In this document: one piece after another, positions 8,685-21,500 of the stretch | Numbering within the stretch: position 1 is the first letter of the stretch | How the letters are laid out: every line of letters starts with the position of its first letter | Assembly: GCA_947461105.1 (NCBI GenBank) | Contig: CANHIG010000009.1 | Location: 1 to 35,826 of the forward strand | Direction: 5' to 3' | From: Bacteroidota bacterium | Lineage (GTDB): Bacteria > Bacteroidota > Bacteroidia > Chitinophagales > LD1 | Length of the DNA: 35,826 nucleotides | Translations under genes and position numbers: made by a program | The notes under the pieces: generated by a model | The model's database searches: none | What the model saw: the letters and a program-made list of their open reading frames with translations, nothing else | Told to the model about the DNA's origin: nothing

Positions 8685-9843
8685 CTTTTACTTTTGATGC
8701 AAGCTTAAAAGCTTTTGCTCTCAATGATTTCATGTCACTTCCTATTGAGTCATAAACCAGAGAAACACCCATTCTTCTGTGCTTTCGTGTTGTTGGCTTT
8801 CCAAATAATTTTATATCACTTTTGGGTTCGCTGATTGCTTGTTCTACTCCGGTAAAAACAGGATAATTTTCAGCAGTTCTCTTGGCTAATATTACTGCGC
8901 TCACTCCATATTGGAGCAGTTCAATTTTGGGAATTGGTAATCCTAAAATGGCTCGTGCATGAAGCTCAAACTCATTTAAATTTTGTGTTCCGGCAAGCGT
9001 AACCATACCTGTATCATGGGGTCTTGGTGATAATTCAGAAAAATAAACGCCATCAGCAGCTATGAAAAATTCTACACCCCAAATTCCGGCTCCTCCAAGA
9101 GCTTTTGTTACACTTTCAGCCATAGATTGTGCATCTTTCAAATCTTTCTCTGAGATATCACATGGTTGCCAGCTCTCCTGATAGTCACCTCGCTCCTGCC
9201 TGTGACCAATGGGTGCGCAAAAAAGTGTTGCTCCATTTTTCTGAGTCACTGTAAGCAAAGTAATTTCTGATTGAAAATGAATAAACTCTTCGACAATTAC
9301 TTCTTTCACATCACCTCTGCTTCCCTCCATAGCATAGTTCCAGGCATATTCAATATCATATACTGTTTTCACTACAGACTGCCCCTTACCACTAGATGAC
9401 ATAAGTGGCTTTACAATACAAGGTATTCCAATATTCATCACAGCCGTTTTGAATTGTTCAAACTCAGTTGCATAAAAATACTTAGCAGTTTTTAATCCCA
9501 ACTCCTTTGCTGCCAAATCACGAATTAGTTTTCTGTTCATAGTATAATTCGCAGCCTTTGCACTTGGTACAACCTGAATTCCTTGCTTTTCATAATCAAA
9601 AAAACGTTCTGTACGAATTGCCTCAATCTCCGGCACTATCAAATCGGGTTTATGCTTCGCAACAATCGCATCAAGTGAAGTGGCATCAAGCATATTAATC
9701 ACTTCAAACTCATGAGCCACCTGCATGGCAGGTGCTCCTTCATAACTATCGGCTGCAACTACATATTGCCCCAATCGTTGCAATGCAATCACAAATTCCT
9801 TTCCTAATTCCCCTGATCCTAACAGCAATATTTTTTTTCTCAT
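8677..9843 (-). CDS. purT: Formate-dependent phosphoribosylglycinamide formyltransferase (GAR transformylase 2)
   Basis: The 388-residue ATP-grasp enzyme makes formyl-GAR from GAR, formate and ATP, the folate-independent route for step 3 of purine synthesis. Visible blocks are the N-terminal [17 protein letters not shown] (8-24), [17 protein letters not shown] (38-54), [10 protein letters not shown] (71-80), the ATP-binding loop SSSGKGQSV (149-157), [15 protein letters not shown] and the metal-binding [12 protein letters not shown] region. Length is normal; it lacks only the short N-terminal extension of the E. coli enzyme. The initiation codon lies only 4 nt after a consensus -7 box, suggesting a leaderless mRNA. 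Its stop overlaps the convergent regulator gene. No other pur gene is nearby. Confidence 0.97.
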   Translation of the reverse strand: MRKKILLLGSGELGKEFVIALQRLGQYVVAADSYEGAPAMQVAHEFEVINMLDATSLDAIVAKHKPDLIVPEIEAIRTERFFDYEKQGIQVVPSAKAANYTMNRKLIRDLAAKELGLKTAKYFYATEFEQFKTAVMNIGIPCIVKPLMSSSGKGQSVVKTVYDIEYAWNYAMEGSRGDVKEVIVEEFIHFQSEITLLTVTQKNGATLFCAPIGHRQERGDYQESWQPCDISEKDLKDAQSMAESVTKALGGAGIWGVEFFIAADGVYFSELSPRPHDTGMVTLAGTQNLNEFELHARAILGLPIPKIELLQYGVSAVILAKRTAENYPVFTGVEQAISEPKSDIKLFGKPTTRKHRRMGVSLVYDSIGSDMKSLRAKAFKLASKVKVS

Positions 9844-9847
9844 TTTT

Positions 9848-9878
9848 CAAAAATAGAGTAATATTATGATGTAACAAG
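9848..9878 (-). promoter_or_regulatory. Promoter of purT
   Basis: Minus strand: -33 box CTTG (9878-9875), spacer of exactly 19 nt, -7 box TATTTTTG (9855-9848), then AAAA and the ATG at 9843. With transcription normally starting several nucleotides after the -7 box, the mRNA would start at or beside the ATG. Confidence 0.65.
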
Positions 9879-9906
9879 CTTATGTAAAAAAGAGTATAAG
9901 GTATTA

Positions 9907-12061
9907 ATGCAAAAAGAGATTGACCCGGAATTAAACGACAACAAGATTTTCGATTCTATATCGAAAGAATATAACAATTTAAGAAAGTTAAATGTTAACG
10001 AAATTTTCCTTACAGAATATTTCAATGTTATAATATCTCACCCCGTAGTTATTTTTGAAGAGAGCGGTAAAATCATTTTCACCAACAGTAGTGTAAGAAG
10101 ATTTACGAATTACAATGAGGCTGAACTTAATACAAAAAATGCTCATGAGTTAATACAAATAGAAGGCGCTGTACCTCCAAACAAACTCAATGGATTTTCA
10201 AGCGATTTTTTCAATGCTACCATTCATGGAAATCAAAACGAAGACACCAAAGTAATCATTAGCAAAAAAAAAGAGCATTGATACAGCTAACAAAAATATT
10301 GCTTTATAATTAAAGTAGATCGAATTATTTTCAGCAATATAATTCCAGAAGTCGAGAAAAAAAGCAGCCAATTTCTAGAAGAAGAAATAGAAAAGAGAAC
10401 AGATTCACTGAACAAGCTCAATAAGCAACTTACGCTAGAAATAGATCAGAAAAAACAAGCAGAAGAATCAGCAAAAAAAAGCGAACAAAGATTCAGGGAT
10501 TTTACAATTCCCCTGAAGCCATATTTGTAAAAGATTTTGATAGAAATATTATTGACCTCAATGATGCGGCATGTGAACTATATGGGTATTGCAGAGAAGA
10601 ACTTTTAAATAAAAATGTATCTACATATACAAAGCTATACTATGAATCAGAATTTGAAGAACGACAAAGAAAGATTATCAGCGGGCAGCTTAAATCCTTT
10701 GACTCCGAGGTTATTCATTCTTCAGGAAAAATAATCCCTATTGATGTAAAAGTAGCGCTAACAGAATATAATGGGAGTCTTTTTGTTTTGCTTCATCTTA
10801 GGGATATTTCAGAGCGCATAAAATACCAGCAAAACATAGTAGTGATAAACAAAGAGCTTGACTTAAAGGTAAAGGAACGGACAAAAGAATTAGAATTACT
10901 CAACAATAATCTCCAAAAAGAAATATCATGCAGAATAGCTGCTCAGGAGTCAACAAAAAAGCAGACAACCTTTCTTCAGCTTGTAATTGACCTTAATCCA
11001 AACATGGTTTTTGTGAAAGATAAGATTGGTATAATTTTACTCGTCAATGAGGCATTTGCTATGTTTTACAACACTACTAAAGATGACATAATTGGAAATA
11101 ATCGATCTGTATTTTCAATTGGGGATGGCAATGTGTAGCAATTTATAGATCAGGATACACTCGTTTTAAACAATCCTGATAAGTTCTACAATTTCTTTTC
11201 TGAAATAAAAAACAATAACGGTGAAATCAACTACTTCAATATTACCAAGCAAGCTGAAAAAATCTATTGAGAGAGGGTTATGATGTACTCGGAATTGTTA
11301 CAGATGTGACAAACTTCAAAAAAAATCAAATTGAAATTGAAGAGAAAAACAAAGAGTTAGGGCAATCAAATGAGGAACTTGAGCGCTTCGCGTCTATCGC
11401 TTCACATGATTTGCAAAGTCCATTAAAAACGGTAATCAGTTTTCTTCAACTCCTGGAACAAAGGTATGGCGATAAAATTTGCACTGATGGTAAAGAAGTT
11501 TATAGATTATTGTATCAATGCGTAATCGATAATGAGGGAACTTATCATTGACCTTCTGAATTAATCTAGGCTAAATGCAGAACCAAGACCTTTCAGACAA
11601 TTTAATCTTAATGAAATACTGTTTGTAGCTACCCAAAAAAAGGAGTCCAAGATTCTAAGCAAACATGCTAAAATCATCTATCATGATTTACCCAATATAC
11701 TTGGTGAATCCTATATGATGACAAAGGTTTCCAGAATTTAATTGATAACTCATTGAAGTTTGTGAAAGACCAAATTCCTGAAATCAATATTTCAGTAAAA
11801 GAAGAAAAAGAGTCTTGTAGTTAGTATAAAAGACAATGGCATTGGCATAAAAGAAGAATTCAAAAATAAAATTTTAAAGTTTTCCAAAGATTGCATGCAG
11901 ACTCTGAATACAAAGGAACAGGGATAGCTTTAGCTATTTGTATGAAAGTAATAGAATATCACCAAGGTGACCTTTGGCTTGAATCGGAAATAGGAAAGGG
12001 GACAACATTCTTTTTCACTATATCAAAAAATCTTAAAAACAAGGCTAAGAAAAGCGACTAG
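9907..12061 (+). pseudogene. Multi-PAS sensor histidine kinase, heavily frameshifted
   Basis: Joining reading frames gives one recognisable protein: a PAS domain (9980-10280), a coiled segment (10310-10495), a second PAS (10500-10810), a coil (KERTKELELLNNNLQKEI), a third PAS (10970-11330), a HisKA domain with the phospho-acceptor H box [12 protein letters not shown] (about 11395-11430), and a HATPase domain with N box NLIDNSLKFV, G1 box DNGIGI and a late G box GTGIALAI. Frames change at about 10264-10272 (a run of nine A), 10305, 10500, 11260, 11525, 11728, 11815 and 11874. In-frame stops are TAG 11136-11138 and TAA 11562-11564. It would have been a cytoplasmic sensor kinase, as no membrane segment is seen. 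Neighbouring genes are intact, which argues against poor sequence quality. Its final TAG shares the CTAG tetramer with the stop of convergent thrS. Confidence 0.9.
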
Positions 12062-13989
12062 AAAGCAGCCTGTATCTCGCTTTTTAACTGTGCTATAAAA
12101 TCATCAGCACTCAAACTTCCCTGATCGCCATGCCCTTGCTTTCTCACCGAAACAGTTCCTGCTTCAGCTTCCTTCTCGCCAATGATAAGCATATAAGGCG
12201 TTCTTCTAAGTTCAGTATCACGAATTTTCTTGCCGATTTTTTCCGCTCTGTCATCAAGGAAAACTCCAATGCTATTTGCTTCGAGTTTCGCTTTCACTTC
12301 ATTGGAGAAATCAATAAACTTATCGCTGATAGGAAGAATAGCAATAGGTTCCGGGCTTAGCCAAAGCGGGAATTTACCTGCGCAATGTTCAATTAATACT
12401 GCAATAAATCGCTCTAAGGAACCGAATGGTGCACGGTGAATCATTACAGGTCTGTGTTTCTGATTGTCTGCTCCTGTGTACTCCAATTCAAATCTTTCTG
12501 GCAAATTATAATCTACCTGAATAGTACCTAGTTGCCATTTTCTGCCGATGGCATCGCGAACCATGAAATCAAGCTTAGGGCCGTAAAATGCTGCTTCACC
12601 AAGTTCCACAACCGTTTTCAATCCTTTCTCAGCAGCTGATTCTATAATTGCAGCTTCTGCTTTTTCCCAGTTTTCATCACTACCGATATACTTGGTTTTG
12701 TTTTCAGGGTCGCGCAAAGAAATCTGAGCGGTGAAATCCTGAAAATCTAACGCACGGAATACATACAACACCAAATCAATTACCTTGGAAAATTCTTCCT
12801 TCAACTGATCGGGGCGACAAAACAAATGCGCATCATCTTGTGTAAAGCCTCTAACCCTTGTCAATCCATGTAATTCGCCATGTTGCTCATAACGATAAAC
12901 AGTTCCAAACTCCGCTAAACGCAACGGTAAATCTTTATATGAACGCGGTTTTGTTTTGTAAATTTCGCAGTGATGCGGACAATTCATCGGTTTTAGAAAA
13001 AACTGCTCTCCTTCTTGTGGCGTCTCTATTGGTTGGAAAGAGTCTTTGCCATATTTTTCGTAGTGACCGGAAGTAATGTATAGTTTTTTGTTCCCGATGT
13101 GAGGAGTCACAACTGGCAAATAGCCTGCTTTAGTTTGCGCATTTTTCAAAAAGTCAACTAGCTTTTCGCGAAGCATCGCTCCTTTAGGCAACCACAATGG
13201 CAAACCCATACCTACGTTCTCAGAGAATGCAAACAATTCCAGCTCCTTCCCTATTTTCCTGTGGTCGCGCTTTTTGGCTTCTTCAAGCAGTCTGAGATGC
13301 TCATCGAGCATAGCTTGCTTCGGGAAAGTAACTCCATAAATTCGCGTTAGCTGCTGACGGTTTTCATCACCTCTCCAGTATGCTCCGGCAATGCTTAAAA
13401 GCTTAACAGCCTTGATGTGTCCAGTACTTGGAATATGTGGCCCGCGACACAAATCAGTAAATTCACCTTGCTGATAAAAAGTAATTTCACCATCATTCAA
13501 ATCCTGCAACAACTCAATTTTATACTGGTCATTTTTCTCTGTGAAATATTTGATAGCATCAGCTTTGCTTACTTCAGAACGCAGGTATTTGTTATCTTTG
13601 GCAGCAAGTTCCATCATTTTCTTTTCGAGTTGCAGTAATTCTTCTTCTGAAATTTTTCTGTCACCCAAATCCACATCATAATAATAGCCGTTTTCAATCG
13701 GAGGGCCTATGCCGAATTTTATTCCAGGATAAAGCGCTTCAAGTGCCTCAGCCATTAGGTGAGCAGAGGAATGCCAGAATGCTTTTTTACCGTTATCGTC
13801 ATCAAACTTCAATAGTTTGAGATTAGAGTCAGCGATTATAGGTCTGGTCAAATCCGATACCTGTCCGTTTATTTCAGCAGCTAAAACAGCCTTTGCCAAT
13901 CCGCTGGATATGCTTTGCGCCACATCCAAAGCGGTAACTCCGCTTTCATGTTCCCTAATCGCCCCATCCGGCAAAGTAATTTTTATCAT
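12058..13989 (-). CDS. thrS: Threonyl-tRNA synthetase
   Basis: The 643-residue class II synthetase charges tRNA-Thr. Domains in order are TGS (1-62), the editing domain with [11 protein letters not shown] (about 74-84) and [19 protein letters not shown] (about 181), the catalytic core with zinc-site [10 protein letters not shown] (about 335), motif 2 [12 protein letters not shown] and motif 3 [17 protein letters not shown], then the anticodon-binding domain from about residue 540. Length equals the usual full-length enzyme, so editing should work. It is divergent from infC-rpmI-rplT, a common linkage of translation genes. On the minus strand TATCTTCG near 14012 is a possible -7 box. Its 3' end touches the kinase pseudogene. 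Confidence 0.98.
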   Translation of the reverse strand: MIKITLPDGAIREHESGVTALDVAQSISSGLAKAVLAAEINGQVSDLTRPIIADSNLKLLKFDDDNGKKAFWHSSAHLMAEALEALYPGIKFGIGPPIENGYYYDVDLGDRKISEEELLQLEKKMMELAAKDNKYLRSEVSKADAIKYFTEKNDQYKIELLQDLNDGEITFYQQGEFTDLCRGPHIPSTGHIKAVKLLSIAGAYWRGDENRQQLTRIYGVTFPKQAMLDEHLRLLEEAKKRDHRKIGKELELFAFSENVGMGLPLWLPKGAMLREKLVDFLKNAQTKAGYLPVVTPHIGNKKLYITSGHYEKYGKDSFQPIETPQEGEQFFLKPMNCPHHCEIYKTKPRSYKDLPLRLAEFGTVYRYEQHGELHGLTRVRGFTQDDAHLFCRPDQLKEEFSKVIDLVLYVFRALDFQDFTAQISLRDPENKTKYIGSDENWEKAEAAIIESAAEKGLKTVVELGEAAFYGPKLDFMVRDAIGRKWQLGTIQVDYNLPERFELEYTGADNQKHRPVMIHRAPFGSLERFIAVLIEHCAGKFPLWLSPEPIAILPISDKFIDFSNEVKAKLEANSIGVFLDDRAEKIGKKIRDTELRRTPYMLIIGEKEAEAGTVSVRKQGHGDQGSLSADDFIAQLKSEIQAAF

Positions 13990-14147
13990 AGTATTTGATT
14001 TTCTGAGGGCACGAAGATAAAAAAAGAGCAGTATGAATAAAACCCTTTAGTGTTGAGCAAAGCAAAAACCAACATTTTAAGTGTAAATTTGATTTATGAA
14101 CGTGAATTGATTAAATTCGCCAAAATTTTTACAACTAAAACAAATTA

Positions 14148-14684
14148 ATGGCCAGAATTCCCTACAAAAAAAGAGAAGCAGAACATAGAATTAATGAATT
14201 GATTCGCGTACCGGAAGTGAGATTAGTGGGAGAGAATATTGAACCCGGTGTATTTACCCTTAGAGCCGCATTAGACAAAGCAAATGATTTAGGACTGGAT
14301 TTGGTGGAAATATCCCCAAACGCTGTGCCTCCGGTTTGCAGACTTGTTGACTACAACAAATTCCTTTATGAGAAAAAGAGAAAGGAAAAGGAAATTAAAT
14401 CCAATGCCAAGAAAGTAGAAATTAAAGAATTACGCTTCACGCCAAATACAGATGACCATGATATAGAGTTCAAAGCAAAACATGCTGAGAAGTTTTTGGA
14501 AGATGGCAATAAGGTTAAAGCTTCGCTTATGTTTAGAGGTCGTTCTATCGTTTTTAAGGAAAGAGGGGAATTGCTATTGCTTCAGTTTGCAAAGAGATTG
14601 GAGGAATTTGCGGTAGTGGAACAGTTGCCTTTACTTGAAGGGAAAAGAATGATGATGACTCTGGCACCCAAGAAAAAGAAGTAG
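14148..14684 (+). CDS. infC: Translation initiation factor IF-3
   Basis: The 178-residue factor prevents subunit joining and checks start-codon pairing on the 30S subunit. The N-terminal domain (about 12-80: [43 protein letters not shown]) is joined by a Lys/Glu-rich linker ([15 protein letters not shown]) to the C-terminal domain ([30 protein letters not shown] and later MFRGR). It starts with ATG, not the rare AUU used for self-control in enterobacteria. It is first in infC-rpmI-rplT. A lone TAAATTTG at 14084-14091 could be its -7 box, leaving a leader of about 50 nt, but no -33 box is seen. Confidence 0.97.
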   Translation: MARIPYKKREAEHRINELIRVPEVRLVGENIEPGVFTLRAALDKANDLGLDLVEISPNAVPPVCRLVDYNKFLYEKKRKEKEIKSNAKKVEIKELRFTPNTDDHDIEFKAKHAEKFLEDGNKVKASLMFRGRSIVFKERGELLLLQFAKRLEEFAVVEQLPLLEGKRMMMTLAPKKKK

Positions 14685-14688
14685 TATT

Positions 14689-14719
14689 TTTGGAAAATAC
14701 AAACAAAAGCCTATCTTCG
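14689..14719 (+). promoter_or_regulatory. Internal promoter for rpmI-rplT
   Basis: -33 box TTTG (14689-14692), spacer of exactly 19 nt, -7 box TATCTTCG (14712-14719). The rpmI ATG is 20 nt further on. It begins 5 bp after the infC stop, so ribosomal protein genes could be expressed separately from infC. Confidence 0.6.
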
Positions 14720-14739
14720 CGGGCTAAAAATTAATTGAA

Positions 14740-14937
14740 ATGCCAAAAATGAAAACGAACTCCGGTGCCAAAAAACGCTTCCGCGTTACCGGATCGGGGA
14801 AAATCAAGAGGGCAAAAGCGTATCATCGCCACCTCTTAGGAAGAAAGGCCAAAGGCCGTAAGAAAGAATTGTCTAAAAATGCTGTTGTACATCCTAGTGA
14901 TGAGCACAGGATCAAGAGAATGTTAAATTTAGCCTAA
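14740..14937 (+). CDS. rpmI: 50S ribosomal protein L35
   Basis: The 65-residue, strongly basic protein has the L35 pattern PKMKTNSGAKKRFRVTGSGKIK at the N-terminus and AYHRHLLGRKAKGRKKEL in the middle, ending in RIKRMLN. It is a component of the large ribosomal subunit. Length is standard. It is placed between infC and rplT, 18 bp upstream of rplT. Confidence 0.98.
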   Translation: MPKMKTNSGAKKRFRVTGSGKIKRAKAYHRHLLGRKAKGRKKELSKNAVVHPSDEHRIKRMLNLA

Positions 14938-14955
14938 CCTTAAAATCTTCAAGAA

Positions 14956-15300
14956 ATGCCACGTTCAGTAAATAGTGTTGCTAGTCGTCAACGCAGAAAA
15001 AAAATACTCAAAAAAGCTAAAGGATATTTCCTTAGCCGTCACAACGTATATACAGTAGCTAAAAATGCAGTTGAAAAAGCAGGTCTGTATGCTTACAAAG
15101 GCAGAAAACTTAAAAAGCGTGCATACAGAAGTCTTTGGATTACTCGTATCAACGCAGCCGTAAGAGAACACGGATTAAGCTACTCGGTTTTCATCAATAA
15201 ATTGCAAAAAGCAGGAATCGATATTAACAGGAAAGTTTTAGCTGATTTAGCATTAAATAATCAGGATGCTTTCAACGCAATTGTTGCCAAAGTAAAATAA
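14956..15300 (+). CDS. rplT: 50S ribosomal protein L20
   Basis: The 114-residue basic protein binds 23S rRNA early in large-subunit assembly. The sequence has the family pattern: [23 protein letters not shown] at the N-terminus, then [29 protein letters not shown]. Length is standard. It is the last gene of infC-rpmI-rplT and is followed by a strong terminator. L20 represses its own operon in other bacteria, but I could not identify an mRNA site here. Confidence 0.98.
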   Translation: MPRSVNSVASRQRRKKILKKAKGYFLSRHNVYTVAKNAVEKAGLYAYKGRKLKKRAYRSLWITRINAAVREHGLSYSVFINKLQKAGIDINRKVLADLALNNQDAFNAIVAKVK

Positions 15301-15318
15301 ACTTCACAAAGTACTTTT

Positions 15319-15347
15319 AAAAACCACCTCCACGAGGTGGTTTTTTT
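15319..15347 (+). terminator. Terminator of infC-rpmI-rplT
   Basis: The hairpin is AAACCACCTC-CAC-GAGGTGGTTT, followed by a run of T. It lies about 20 bp after the rplT stop. The remaining bases to 15574 hold the untranslated lead-in to the next gene. I see no ORF and no convincing promoter box there. Confidence 0.9.
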
Positions 15348-15574
15348 ATTTCCATAAATGCTCTTTGTTGATAATTTCTGCATTCTATAAACAACCAATT
15401 ATAAGAACATTACGTCTAGTTAATTGGATATAAAAGTGCATTCACTGAACATTAATTAAGATTGAAATAAATATGTCTTGAAATCCCCTGAATAATGAAA
15501 AGATTCCTTAAATTAGTGGCTTGCAAATTTTACAGGCAAATAGTTGAAAAAATAAACATCAAACATTCAAAAAC

Positions 15575-18500
15575 ATGAGAAAACTCTTACTCATTTTACC
15601 GCTTCTGTTACTATTTGGAAATAGTTCATTTGCCTCGCATGCATCAGGTGCTGACTTGACTTATGACAATTTAGGAAATGGATTGTACCGATTTACATTG
15701 AAGTTCTACAGAGACTGCTCAGGTATTGCCGCACCAACATCACCTATAGTGAATATTAAGTCAACATCCTGTGGTGTAAATACTTCGTTAACACTTACAC
15801 AACAAAGTACAACAGAGGTTACTCCAATTTGTCCTTCATCTACCAGTACATGCAATGGAGGCAGTGTTCCGGGAATGCAACAATATATATACACTGGTAC
15901 AATAAATCTCGCGCAATGTACCGATTGGGTTTTTAGCTTTGCGGAATCTTCAAGAAATGCTGCTATCACTAATTCTACAAGCCCTGATACTTATGACCTA
16001 TATGTTGAAGCCACGCTCAACAATGTTCTTGCGCCCAATAACAGTTCCCCGGATTTCACCAATCCTCCGATTCCATACATCTGTGCCGGACAACCTTTTA
16101 ATTACAATGATGGAGTTGTAGATGCAAATGGCAATACACTTGTATATTCATTAGCAAACCCAAGATCAACCTCTACTACAAATGTTCCATACTCAGGCTC
16201 TTTTTCTCCTACGTATCCAATTTCCACAACACCGGCAAATTCTTTCAACTTTAGTACCACAAATGGTCAAATGTCATTTACACCAAGTGGCAATCAAATT
16301 GGAATCGTAACAGTAAAAGTTACTGAATTGAACGCTGCCGGACAAGTCATAGGAACTGTAATCAGGGATATGCAATTGATTGTGTTGAACTGTACTAATG
16401 TGCCTCCTACGCTTTCAAATCCAGCTAGTTTAACTGGAGGCACATATGATATTCCTACCAAAACATTTAATGTGTGTGCCGGGCAAACACTTTCTTTCCA
16501 GTTAACCGGTCAGGATGCCGATGCGGGACAAATTCTTTCCATTTCTTCTCCTAACTTAACATTATTGCCAGGAGGAAATGCAACACTTACCACATCAGGA
16601 ACCAATCCCACTAATGCCAATTTCAATTGGACTGTACCAACCGGAACTGTTGGTACGTATAACTTTTCAGTAACTTATAAGGATAACGCTTGTCCAACAA
16701 TAAGCACGCAAACTATTGGCTTCAATATAGTAGTAACTGGAGTTGATATTTCAACACCAAACCTTACCTATTGTCAAACATTAACTCCTACTACAGTAAC
16801 TATTAATGCTGTGCCGAACCCTTCAGGCGGAACATTTTCATGGAGTCCTGCAACAGGTCTTAGTGGCACTAATATAGCCAATCCTGTTGCTACTATTAAT
16901 GCTTCTATTACCTATGTGGTTACTTATACCCTCAACGGATGTGTATCGACCGACACATTTATCGCAGGGCCTTCAGTATCTGTGATAAATGTAAATCCTG
17001 GTTCTGCAAATATTTGCCCTGGTCAAACTGTTCCAATAACTTCATCATTTACCGTTGATGGAGTGGCTCAATCTACTTCATGCTCATATACACTAACTAT
17101 GAATGATTCATATGGTGATGGATGGTCTGGTGGATCAACGGTGGTTATAAATTCAGGAGGGACACAAATTGGTAGTTATACACTAGCAACAGGAACAACG
17201 AGTACAGTATCTTTTAGTATCCCATCAGGTGCGACTTTTCAAGTGGTTTATACATCAGGCTCATTTGAAACTGAAGTTTCCTATGTTATAAAAAATCAAG
17301 CAGGGGCAACAGTATTTTCTGCAGGACCTAGTCCAGCAACTGGAACTGTTTACACAGGAACTTCTACATGTACCGGAATTGCATCATATATCTGGTCTCC
17401 AGCTTCTGGGTTGAGCAGTTCAAATTCACCAAATCCGACAGCCAGTCCAGCCGCTACAACTACCTATACAATTACAGCAACAAATACTAGTGGTTGCTCA
17501 GCTACATCTACTGTTCAAATAAATGTAAGTAATGGTGGATTAAACGTTACGCCACCATCTTCATCAATTTGCCCAGGGAATAGTGTTCAATTGAATTCGA
17601 ACTTTGCAGGCACGGCCCCTACATGTGGAACAGGTGGGTCCTGTGCTTCTTCAACATTAAGTACTATAGGAGCAGCAAATACAAATACAGGAACAGCAAA
17701 TACTACCGGTGGTGTTGGTAGCCCATATCAAGGTTACTATTCTGATGGAAGAGTTCAATATTTATTACGTGCAACAGAGCTGACAGCAGCAGGAGTGATT
17801 GGAGGTCCACTTACAAGTTTAGCATTTGATGTTTCCAGAAAAGCAAGTACGATTGCATATACAGGATTTACAATAAAAATAGGTTGCACCAATTTAACTG
17901 CATTAACTACAACCTTTGTTGCTGCAGGATTATCAACAGTTTACACAGGGAATGTAACTCCGGTAGCCGGGTGGAATACTTATAATTTTTCAACGAATTA
18001 CACTTGGGATGGCACTGCAAACCTGATAGTCGAAGTATGCTATGACAATTCGACCTATACCAATTACGACCAAGTTCGTTACACTGCTACTGCTTACAAT
18101 TCAGTGGCATACAAAAGAGTTGATGGCTCAACCGGCTGTACCATGACAGGAGCTACTACCAGTACACAAAGACCCAATATGAGGTTTACAAATTGTGCCT
18201 CCACATCCTATATTTGGTCACCTGCAGCCGGACTTAGTTCGACTACCATTACTAATCCAGTTGCTACACCTGCCTCTAGTACAACTTACGGAGTTACGGT
18301 TTCTTCAAATGGATGTGTACTTACAGGAACTGCAGTAATAAACATTGGCTCATCCAGCGCAGGTCCTGATCAAACTATTTGTCAAAATACGAGTACCGCA
18401 TTTGCTACTTCAGGCACAGGAACATGGACTCCTTTAGCATCGAATCCTGCTTCGGTTTCAATAGCAAATACAACATCTCCCACATCTTCAGTAGGGCCTT

Positions 18501-21500
18501 TTACTACTACAGGAGTATATAACTTTTCTTGGGGTGCAGGCACTTGCTTGGACACTGTACAAATTACTGTAAGTCCTAAACCAAATGCTGGAGCAGATCA
18601 AAATGCTGTTTGTTATATTACTGATGTAGCTACCATGGCTGCAACCGGAACAGGAACATGGACTCCTTTAGCAGGTAACCCCGGAACATTCACTATTACT
18701 GCGGCTAGTTCTCCAACGACTACAATTACCAATTTCTCTGGCATTGGAACTTACAATTTTGTGTGGACATCTGGTAGCTGTTCTGATACAGTGAGCGTAA
18801 TTGTTACTGACTTATGTATTTGTCCAAATCCACCGGTAGTTACGCTTGATCAAAACTCAGGTACTATTTGTGCAGGAGTTACACAAGCCATATCAGGCAC
18901 ATTCTCAGGTGATGTGAATCTAGTGACACCAGTTACCTCAGGAACGGGAACATTTGATTTACCAAACACAAGTACATCTCCATTCACATTTGTATATACA
19001 CCAAGTGCAGCTGATAGTGCAGCAGGTACAGTTAATTTACTGGTGGTTACTGATAATCCATACGGAAGACCTTGTGTTCGCGATACAGATATTTACGTGC
19101 TTACGATAGTAACAGTTCCAATCTTAAACGTTACAAGTGCAGGATTATGCGGTGGAAGCAGCGCTACTATAACAGCAACTGCTCAGCCTACGGGTGGTAC
19201 TTACTTGTGGTCTGATTCAGGCGGAACAAGTGCTTCTGCTACTTTTTCACCAATTGCTACCACAACATATACTGTTACTTATACATTCTCCACATGTACA
19301 GCGGAAGCATCAGGAACTATTGTCGCCAGCACTGTTCCGGCTCCGGTTACAATCAGACAAACGCTTTGTAGCGGTTCTTCATACACCTCTCCCGGAGGTA
19401 AGATTATCACCACAACAAGCATTGTTAATGATACTTTGGTTTCAGTTGGATTATGTGATAGTGTAATCATCAATGACATTTTTGTTTTCTCTACTTCTGT
19501 GACCGCTTCTCCTGACGCCAATATTTGTCTTGGGGATTCAACACAGCTTTCTGTTGCAAATGCTGGAATAGTAGTTTCTTGGTCTCCAACATCTTCACTG
19601 GATGATCCAAACTCTCCAACGCCAATTGCTTTTCCAGCAACAACAACTAAATACACAGTTTCTTCACTCATTCAAGCTCCATCAACTATTGTAAATGGGG
19701 ACTTTAGCGGAGGGAACAGTGGCTTTACTTCTGCATATACTAATAACCAAACTGATGTTACCGTTGAAGGAACCTATGCTGTTATCACCAATCCTCAAAC
19801 AGCTCATGCATCCTTCGATATTTGTGGTGATCATACTACAGGTACAGGAGAAATGATGGTGGTAAATGGAGCTGCTACTGCAGGTGAAGTAGTTTGGCAA
19901 CAAACCATTAATGTAAATCCTAACACGGACTATGCATTTAGTGCTTGGCTTACAAACGTATATGCAAGTAATCCTGCAATACTTCAATTCGAAATCAACG
20001 GCACTCTTCTTGGCAGTCCATTTTCAACTGCTAGTGCAAATTGCCAATGGGATCAGTTTTATACTCCATGGAATTCAGGCACAAACACTGTTGCCACTAT
20101 CACTATAGTAAATCAAAATACCAACACAGGGGGTAATGATTTTGCCTTAGACGATATATTGTTCTCTCCTATCTGTTTAGTATCAGACACTATAACTGTT
20201 TTTGTTACTCAGCCTACCACTACCATTGTTAATGACACTATTTGTCAGGGAGACAGTTATACGCTTCCTGGTGGAACTGAAGTACAAACTGCTAACACAT
20301 ACAATGATACACTTACAGGTATAGCAGGTTGCGACAGCATAATTATTACAAACCTCACTGTAAATCCGGTACCAACTTTATCTTTCAATACTCCGATTAT
20401 TTGTAACGGGCAAACTGCAACTCTTGTTGCTACTCCTGATTTACCGGGAGGAAATTACAACTGGGCAATTAACGGATTGGATACATCTACCATAAATGTT
20501 ACTCCTAATACTGATACATACTATCAAGTGAGTTATATATTAAATGGATGTTCAGTAACTGACTCTGGATTTGTAACGGTTAAACCTCAACCCACAGTAA
20601 GTGTAGCAAGCATAAACCGTTGTCCTACTTTTGCAGGAACTCTAGTTGCTGTTTCATCAATAACAGGCGGAACATTCAGCTGGAATCCGGGTGGAGCAAC
20701 TACAGATTCAATAACAGTAACTCCTGCATTGACAAGTGACTACATCGTAACCTATGATTTAAATGGTTGTTTTGCAATTGATACTGCTACTTTTACTGTA
20801 AATCTAACTCCTGCAATTATTCTAGACTCTTTGAAAAATGTTAGTTGCTTTGGTGCTAATGACGGAGCCGTTTATATTGGATTGCCAGCACCTGGAACTT
20901 ATACTTACGCATGGAGCAATGGTCCAACAAGTCAAGATATTACAGGATTAGGACCAAACAGTTACACTGTTACTGTTACCGACCAAAATACTTGTACCTC
21001 AACAGCTTCATACACTGTTAACGAACCAACTGTGCTTTCATTAAATCCGAACAGTCAGGTTGATGTAACCTGTTTCAATGGGAATAATGGAACTGCTACT
21101 GTAAATCCAACAGGAGGCACCCCAAACTATACTTACTTATGGAGTAATAACCAGACTTCACAAACAGCTGTGAACCTTATTGCAAATACATATTCTGTAA
21201 CGGTGAAGGATGCAAACCTTTGTTCTATTACAACATCATTTACCATTATTCAACCTACACAAATAGTTCTTGGAACACCTGTTCTTGTCAATGTACTTTG
21301 CAACGGTGGCAATAATGGTTCTGCACAAGTTCCTGTTACAGGTGGCGGAAATACTCCATACACTTTTCTATGGAGTGATAATCAGACAACTAATCCTGCT
21401 GTAAATCTATTTGCTGGTCCATACAGTGTTACCGTTTTTGATGCAAGCCTATGTGCTGTAACTACAACTATTGTAATAACCGAACCAACTCCTGTTTTAC

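Noticed and set aside
10788-11551. Separate small PAS and histidine-kinase genes
   Set aside because: The pieces are consecutive parts of one kinase in shifting frames, without their own promoters or complete domains.
19279-19987. Minus-strand open frames inside the giant surface protein gene
   Set aside because: They are antisense shadows of a Thr/Ser-rich repeat gene, with no start signals or family features.
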